Of a stretch of DNA of 64,000 nucleotides, positions 60,346 to 64,000 are shown piece after piece. This stretch comes from Alphaproteobacteria bacterium. Its GTDB lineage: Bacteria > Pseudomonadota > Alphaproteobacteria > Paracaedibacterales > CAIULA01. The notes beneath the pieces were generated by a model. The model saw only the letters and a list, made by a program, of their open reading frames with translations, was not told where the DNA came from and did not search any database. The stretch lies in NCBI GenBank assembly GCA_947475175.1, contig CANJLN010000003.1, positions 21,240 through 85,239 on the forward strand. The letters run 5' to 3'. Positions within the stretch are counted from its first letter, which is position 1; every line of letters begins with the position of its first letter. The translations under genes and the position numbers were made by a program.

Positions 60346-61048
60346 TACAGATCATACGGCTAAAATCCTCTTTTTTAAGGCTGACTCCTCCAACTAAAAC
60401 ACCATCAACATTATTAAGAGAGAAAATTTCAAGGTAGTTATCAGCAGTTACAGATCCTCCATAAAGGAGTTTTATGTTTTCTCCCAGTTGCTGTCTTAGC
60501 GCATCATGAGCACTTGCGATGTCTTCTAAAGATGCGGTTTTTCCTGTTCCAATGGCCCAGACGGGCTCATAGGCAACACAAAAATCGACGCCACTCGATG
60601 GCGTGGATGCAGCCACTTGACTATTTAAGATGGAGAGTGTTTTCCCTTGTTCTTTTTCTTGTAAGTTCTCGCCAATGCAAACAATTGGTATCAGATGATT
60701 AGCTAAAGCCATTTCAGCTTTTTCTTTAATCAATTCATTCGTTTCAGCATGATATTGACGACGTTCAGAATGACCTGTCAGAACGTATTGGCAACCAATT
60801 TCATACAATAAATTGGCGCTGGTGTTTCCAGTAAACGCACCGGATGATTTATGATGACAATCTTGTGCTCCCAAGCTTAGAAAAGGGGAACTGAGTTGTT
60901 CTTTAACCAAAGGCAATAATGGAAACGGAGGGCAAATAACAGTGTGATGAAAAATATTTTGTGTTTGCCAATAAGAAAGAGTTTCTCTTACAAAGGAAAC
61001 AGAACCGTTCATTTTCCAGTTACCAACGATAAGTTTTTGTAATGCCAT
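60320..61048 (-). CDS. tpiA: triosephosphate isomerase
   Basis: The product (242 aa) is the TIM barrel of glycolysis/gluconeogenesis. Conserved VGNWKMNGS (Lys), LTGHSERR (His), VAYEPVWAIGTGK (Glu) and LLYGGSV phosphate-binding loop are all intact. It precedes recJ in the same direction. Confidence 0.97.
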   Translation of the reverse strand: MALQKLIVGNWKMNGSVSFVRETLSYWQTQNIFHHTVICPPFPLLPLVKEQLSSPFLSLGAQDCHHKSSGAFTGNTSANLLYEIGCQYVLTGHSERRQYHAETNELIKEKAEMALANHLIPIVCIGENLQEKEQGKTLSILNSQVAASTPSSGVDFCVAYEPVWAIGTGKTASLEDIASAHDALRQQLGENIKLLYGGSVTADNYLEIFSLNNVDGVLVGGVSLKKEDFSRMICNESAIHTQ

Positions 61049-61051
61049 TAT

Positions 61052-61675
61052 TTATCTTTCTGGCAAAAAATGCTTTTGAATAGCCTTTGCCAACCTTTCA
61101 GGATCAGTTGAATGCGGAAATTGTTGCAAGAATTTACCATCTTTGTCCATAAGGTAAATAAATGTACTGTGATCCATTAAATAATCTTTGCCATTTGTTC
61201 CATCTGTTGATTTTGCAGCGTAGACACGAAAGAGTTTGAGGGCGGGATCAATTTCTGCCTCAGAACCAGTTAGCATGATAAAATTGGGATGAAAGTTTGT
61301 CGCATAAATTTTCAGATGATCAACTGTATCTCTTGTTGGATCAATGGTTACGAAAATAGGGACGATCTGCTCACGATCACGCTCTAAAAGCTTTATGGCT
61401 TCGGTCATGTTCTGAAGACCAAGAGGACAAATATCTGGGCAGAAACTATAGCCAAAATAGACCAGCATGAATTTGCCTTTAAACTCATCATTTGTTCGGA
61501 CTTTTCCATTTTGATCAGTTAAAGAAAAAGGACCTCCTATATCTGCCATACCATGAGAACCTTTACTTTGCACATAAGACACAGGTGTATTTTTAAGTTG
61601 GTAATAGATGATGCCGCCAGCTGCTATCAGAGTGGAGATAAACCAAACAATGTACCGTAGATGAGATTTTTTCAT
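61052..61675 (-). CDS. SCO1/SenC copper chaperone
   Basis: The product (207 aa) has one N-terminal anchor (RYIVWFISTLIAAGGIIYY). A thioredoxin-like domain follows, with the copper ligands Cys79, Cys83 (FCPDICPLGL) and His169 (DHSTFIYL). It assembles the CuA site of cytochrome c oxidase. It starts 3 bases before tpiA ends on the map, in the same strand, so both may be co-transcribed with the metal ABC genes. Confidence 0.93.
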   Translation of the reverse strand: MKKSHLRYIVWFISTLIAAGGIIYYQLKNTPVSYVQSKGSHGMADIGGPFSLTDQNGKVRTNDEFKGKFMLVYFGYSFCPDICPLGLQNMTEAIKLLERDREQIVPIFVTIDPTRDTVDHLKIYATNFHPNFIMLTGSEAEIDPALKLFRVYAAKSTDGTNGKDYLMDHSTFIYLMDKDGKFLQQFPHSTDPERLAKAIQKHFLPER

Positions 61676-61688
61676 GGACAGAACCTTT

Positions 61689-62525
61689 CTAATGACGTTT
61701 TAAAAATACTTTAACAAGAGAGAATCCGTACAGAATTCCTGCTACTAGAATAATGGTGGGCCCAGAAGGCCAGTTTAAATAATAAGAGAGAAGCAATCCG
61801 ACATAGCTAGAAAAAATAGCAAGAAGAGTGCTGACGATGATCATAGGAAATAGCCGTTTACATAATAGTCTCGCTGTGACGGCTGGCACCATCATCATTC
61901 CCAAAGCCATTAACGTACCCAAAGCCTGGCAGGCTGCAACAAGGTTGCAAACAACAAGAGCTAAGAAAATCGTGTTGTAAAGAGAACTCTTTAGCCCCAA
62001 CGATTTCATAAACAGGGGGTCAAAACAGTCATATATTAAAGGGCGATAAAGCAAAAACAGTAAAATGAGAGAAACGGTTGAAATGCCAGATATGAAGATA
62101 AGGGCATCTGAATCAACAGCGAGCACGTTGCCAAATAAAAGATGCAACAAGTTCATATTGCCGCCTTTGATGGATAAAATCAAAACACCAATGGCTAAAG
62201 CAATGATGTAAAAGCTACTGAAGCTGGCGTCTTCATTCAGAACGGTTTTTCTAGCAGCCATGTTGCTTAAATAAGCAATTGTTAGCCCTGCCAAAATACC
62301 GCCAATACTAAGACCAGGAAGCCACATTCCAACAATTAAATAAGCAATCGCGATTCCAGGAAGGATGCCGTGTGAAAGAGCCTCGCCCATAAGACTCATG
62401 CGTCGTTGGATCAAAATAACTCCTAAGGGAGCGCTTGATAAGGCGATGCCGATGCAAGCAACCAGAGCACGGCGCATAAATACGTAATCTTTAAAGGGCG
62501 CAAATAAGTGAGAGAGAAAATCCAT
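61689..62525 (-). CDS. metal (Zn/Mn) ABC transporter permease
   Basis: The product (278 aa) is a ZnuB/MntB-type ABC-3 permease with about eight membrane segments. The opening FAPFKDYVFMRRALVACIGIAL and the MGEALSHGILPGIAIAY signature are typical. It lies 3 bases after the ATPase gene. Zinc or manganese cannot be distinguished from sequence. Confidence 0.9.
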   Translation of the reverse strand: MDFLSHLFAPFKDYVFMRRALVACIGIALSSAPLGVILIQRRMSLMGEALSHGILPGIAIAYLIVGMWLPGLSIGGILAGLTIAYLSNMAARKTVLNEDASFSSFYIIALAIGVLILSIKGGNMNLLHLLFGNVLAVDSDALIFISGISTVSLILLFLLYRPLIYDCFDPLFMKSLGLKSSLYNTIFLALVVCNLVAACQALGTLMALGMMMVPAVTARLLCKRLFPMIIVSTLLAIFSSYVGLLLSYYLNWPSGPTIILVAGILYGFSLVKVFLKRH

Positions 62526-62528
62526 AAT

Positions 62529-63215
62529 TTATATTTCCGTAAAGCTAATCTTGGCAAAATTAGCCGGTGTGATAACGCTCACTGTTTCTCCTGCAGCAAT
62601 AACTTTTTTGGAAAGTAAGATGGTGGTTGGAAAGAAATCTCTAACAAGTTTTAAGTTGTGCATAACCGCAAGAATTGTTTTCCCTTGTTGATGCCATTTT
62701 GTTATGAGCTTTAGAAGATCTTGTATTGTTGGTTCATCAACAGCTGCAAAAGGTTCATCAAGGAGGAGAAGATCGGCGTCTTGTACAATCATTCTTGCGA
62801 ATAATAACCGTTGAAATTGCCCACCGCTCAAGTCAGTGAGAGAACGCGATCCAAAATCATTGAGTCCTACAGCGTCTAAAGCAGAGTAGACATTTTCTGT
62901 TTTTTGTTTAGATAATCCTCCAAGAATACCAATATCTTTCCATAAACCCATTGCTACCACATCAAAAGCTGTTAGTGGAAAGGTTCGATCCAAAAGAGAA
63001 TACTGCGGTAAATAGGCAATCTTTTTCTTTTTGGAGCGGTTTATTTCTCCCTTTTGTGGCGCAATAAGATTGGCAATTATTTTCAAAAGAGTGCTTTTGC
63101 CTGCACCATTAGGCCCGATGACGGCTGTTAATGCTTGAGGTAAAACAGAAATAGACACATCTTGTAAAGCTTTGAACTCATTATAAGAATAAGAAATATG
63201 GGAGAGTTCAATCAT
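62529..63215 (-). CDS. metal (Zn/Mn) ABC transporter ATP-binding protein
   Basis: The product (228 aa) has Walker A GPNGAGKST, the signature LSGGQFQRLLFARM and Walker B DLLLLDEPFAAVDE, and H-loop MHNLKLV. It pairs with the downstream permease. No periplasmic binding protein gene is present in the window, so either it is elsewhere or the system is incomplete. The downstream genes SCO1-type and tpiA follow closely. Confidence 0.92.
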   Translation of the reverse strand: MIELSHISYSYNEFKALQDVSISVLPQALTAVIGPNGAGKSTLLKIIANLIAPQKGEINRSKKKKIAYLPQYSLLDRTFPLTAFDVVAMGLWKDIGILGGLSKQKTENVYSALDAVGLNDFGSRSLTDLSGGQFQRLLFARMIVQDADLLLLDEPFAAVDEPTIQDLLKLITKWHQQGKTILAVMHNLKLVRDFFPTTILLSKKVIAAGETVSVITPANFAKISFTEI

Positions 63216-63411
63216 TTGAATTCATTTAAAAAACTTTGATGATGATTATAAGGCCAAAATGACGCCACACCACAATAACCCAAGAGGTAATATAAGCCAT
63301 GAAAGACGTTTTGTAAAATTATTGAGCAGGGGATCGTGCGCCATTACTAAAATATATTTGAGGGAGCTGACTCAATATAGGCAAATCTTTTTACATTGGT
63401 CAACATAAAGC

Positions 63412-63473
63412 CTGGATTGCCACGGAGCAAAGCTCATCGCAAAGACGAGAGAACGTGCGTTCATGGCAATCCG
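63412..63473. repeat. family B repeat variant
   Basis: CCTGGATTGCCACG and CATGGCAATCCGG form imperfect inverted ends of a 62-nt unit. It lies in the 266-base gap between the ABC genes and the last gene. The rest of that gap shows nothing recognisable. Confidence 0.75.
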
Positions 63474-63481
63474 GAAAAAGT

Positions 63482-63955
63482 CTACCTTCTTCCTGTTAAA
63501 AATGGACTTGGTTTAGGTTCTGCAAATTTCCCCATTTTCGAATGCCCCGTGGATGGTGGAGCTTTGTTTGCTGAAGACTTTGGTCTTGGTGCGGTTACAA
63601 CAACAGGTTTAGGTTTTTCAGCTCCATTGTATGCGGGAGTTCCTTTTGCTGACCTTTGTGCACGACGATGATAAGCTTGAGAAGCTTCAGTTTCTGCGCG
63701 AGAAGTTTTACCAAGAGTTTCAACAACTATCTTTATGGCAGGCGTTGTTGGTTTTTGTTCTAGCGTAGGTACGCCTTTTTTCCTTTTTTGTGCCCATTCA
63801 CGACCAGCAAAATTCTCTTTTAGACCGTTAGCTGTTAAATAGTGCATTCGGCGAACTTCTTTTTCACCACCATCAGCATCATATCCTTTTTCCATAGCAA
63901 TCGATGATGTTCCTGCCAATAATCCCAAAACTAAAACGCTACTCCACAATTTCAT
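63482..63955 (-). CDS. small basic exported protein of unknown function (157 aa)
   Basis: The N-terminus KLWSSVLVLGLLAGTSSIA is a signal peptide. The mature part is Lys/Arg/Pro-rich and low complexity, without domain motifs (AQKRKKGVPTLEQKPTTP; PKPVVVTAPRPKSSA). It is probably disordered. Single gene; the region from 63956 to the window end is its promoter area. Confidence 0.6.
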   Translation of the reverse strand: MKLWSSVLVLGLLAGTSSIAMEKGYDADGGEKEVRRMHYLTANGLKENFAGREWAQKRKKGVPTLEQKPTTPAIKIVVETLGKTSRAETEASQAYHRRAQRSAKGTPAYNGAEKPKPVVVTAPRPKSSANKAPPSTGHSKMGKFAEPKPSPFLTGRR

Positions 63956-64000
63956 TTATTTTTCCTCTTATTTTAATAAAATTAATCTTAAAAGCATACA

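Overview
The window is an AT-rich bacterial chromosome segment with dense genes on both strands, five tRNA genes and no rRNA, transposase or phage module. The gene content points to an alphaproteobacterium: a XerD ending in the HHPL signature, a stand-alone NDUFS4-type complex I subunit, SCO1, RpoH, FtsK-LolA and lpxD-fabZ-lpxA. Several further traits suggest an intracellular or host-associated lineage of the Holosporales/Rickettsiales type. These are many copies of short palindromic repeats, one of them inside a core gene, and several large signal-peptide proteins with eukaryote-like domains (Sel1/TPR, LRR, OTU-like protease). The taxonomic placement is inference from gene content, not from a phylogeny.

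Layout. 0-5 kb: lipid A/fatty acid genes (lpxD, fabZ, lpxA), an MFS transporter, an alpha/beta hydrolase and phenylalanine hydroxylase. 5-17 kb: tRNA-Leu(TAA), a SIMPL protein, phosphomannomutase/phosphoglucomutase, ftsK-lolA, an orphan sugar-type binding protein, L-2-hydroxyglutarate oxidase, a DEAD-box helicase and glmS. 17-25 kb: an outer-membrane beta-barrel protein, YqgE, rpoH, hfq, an HAD phosphatase, tatB, tRNAs Asn/Pro/Leu, the NDUFS4-like gene, and secreted proteins of unknown function. 25.3-30.2 kb: a two-gene operon whose second gene encodes a 1435-residue exported protein joining Sel1/TPR-like repeats, an FAD-dependent oxidoreductase and a leucine-rich-repeat tail. 30.6-33.6 kb: a Gfo/Idh/MocA oxidoreductase, an MHS-type MFS transporter and a secreted protein.

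33.8-37.6 kb is a four-gene pseudopilus/type II secretion inner-membrane module (GspF/PilC, GspL/PilM-N-like, GspM/PilO-like, PilP-like) without ATPase or pilin. It is followed by a 473-bp-period direct repeat enclosing a GC-richer, hairpin-rich segment of unknown function. 38-44 kb: a LysR regulator, an unknown exported protein, miaA, LD-carboxypeptidase, tRNA-Ser(CGA), gcvH/gcvT and an abundant-looking Ala-rich secreted protein. 44.6-50.3 kb: a second DEAD-box helicase with 35-residue tandem repeats, xerD carrying an in-frame palindromic-repeat insertion, and, convergent with an 89-bp overlap, an 877-residue exported protein with OTU-like Cys and His boxes separated by a coiled-coil insertion.

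50.5-55.4 kb: yebC, a complete LuxI-LuxR quorum-sensing pair facing each other, and two transporters. 55.4-58.5 kb: a flagellar locus (fliI-csrA diverging from flgB-flgC-orf-fliE). 58.5-63.2 kb: recJ, tpiA, a SCO1-type copper protein and a metal ABC permease/ATPase pair without its binding protein. The last gene is a small basic secreted protein.

The strongest candidates for something not previously described are the Sel1-FAD-LRR fusion operon, the split OTU-like exported protein and the LuxI/LuxR pair in a probable endosymbiont. The repeat biology, including the insertion in xerD and a 53-nt near-perfect inverted repeat upstream of glmS, also deserves attention.
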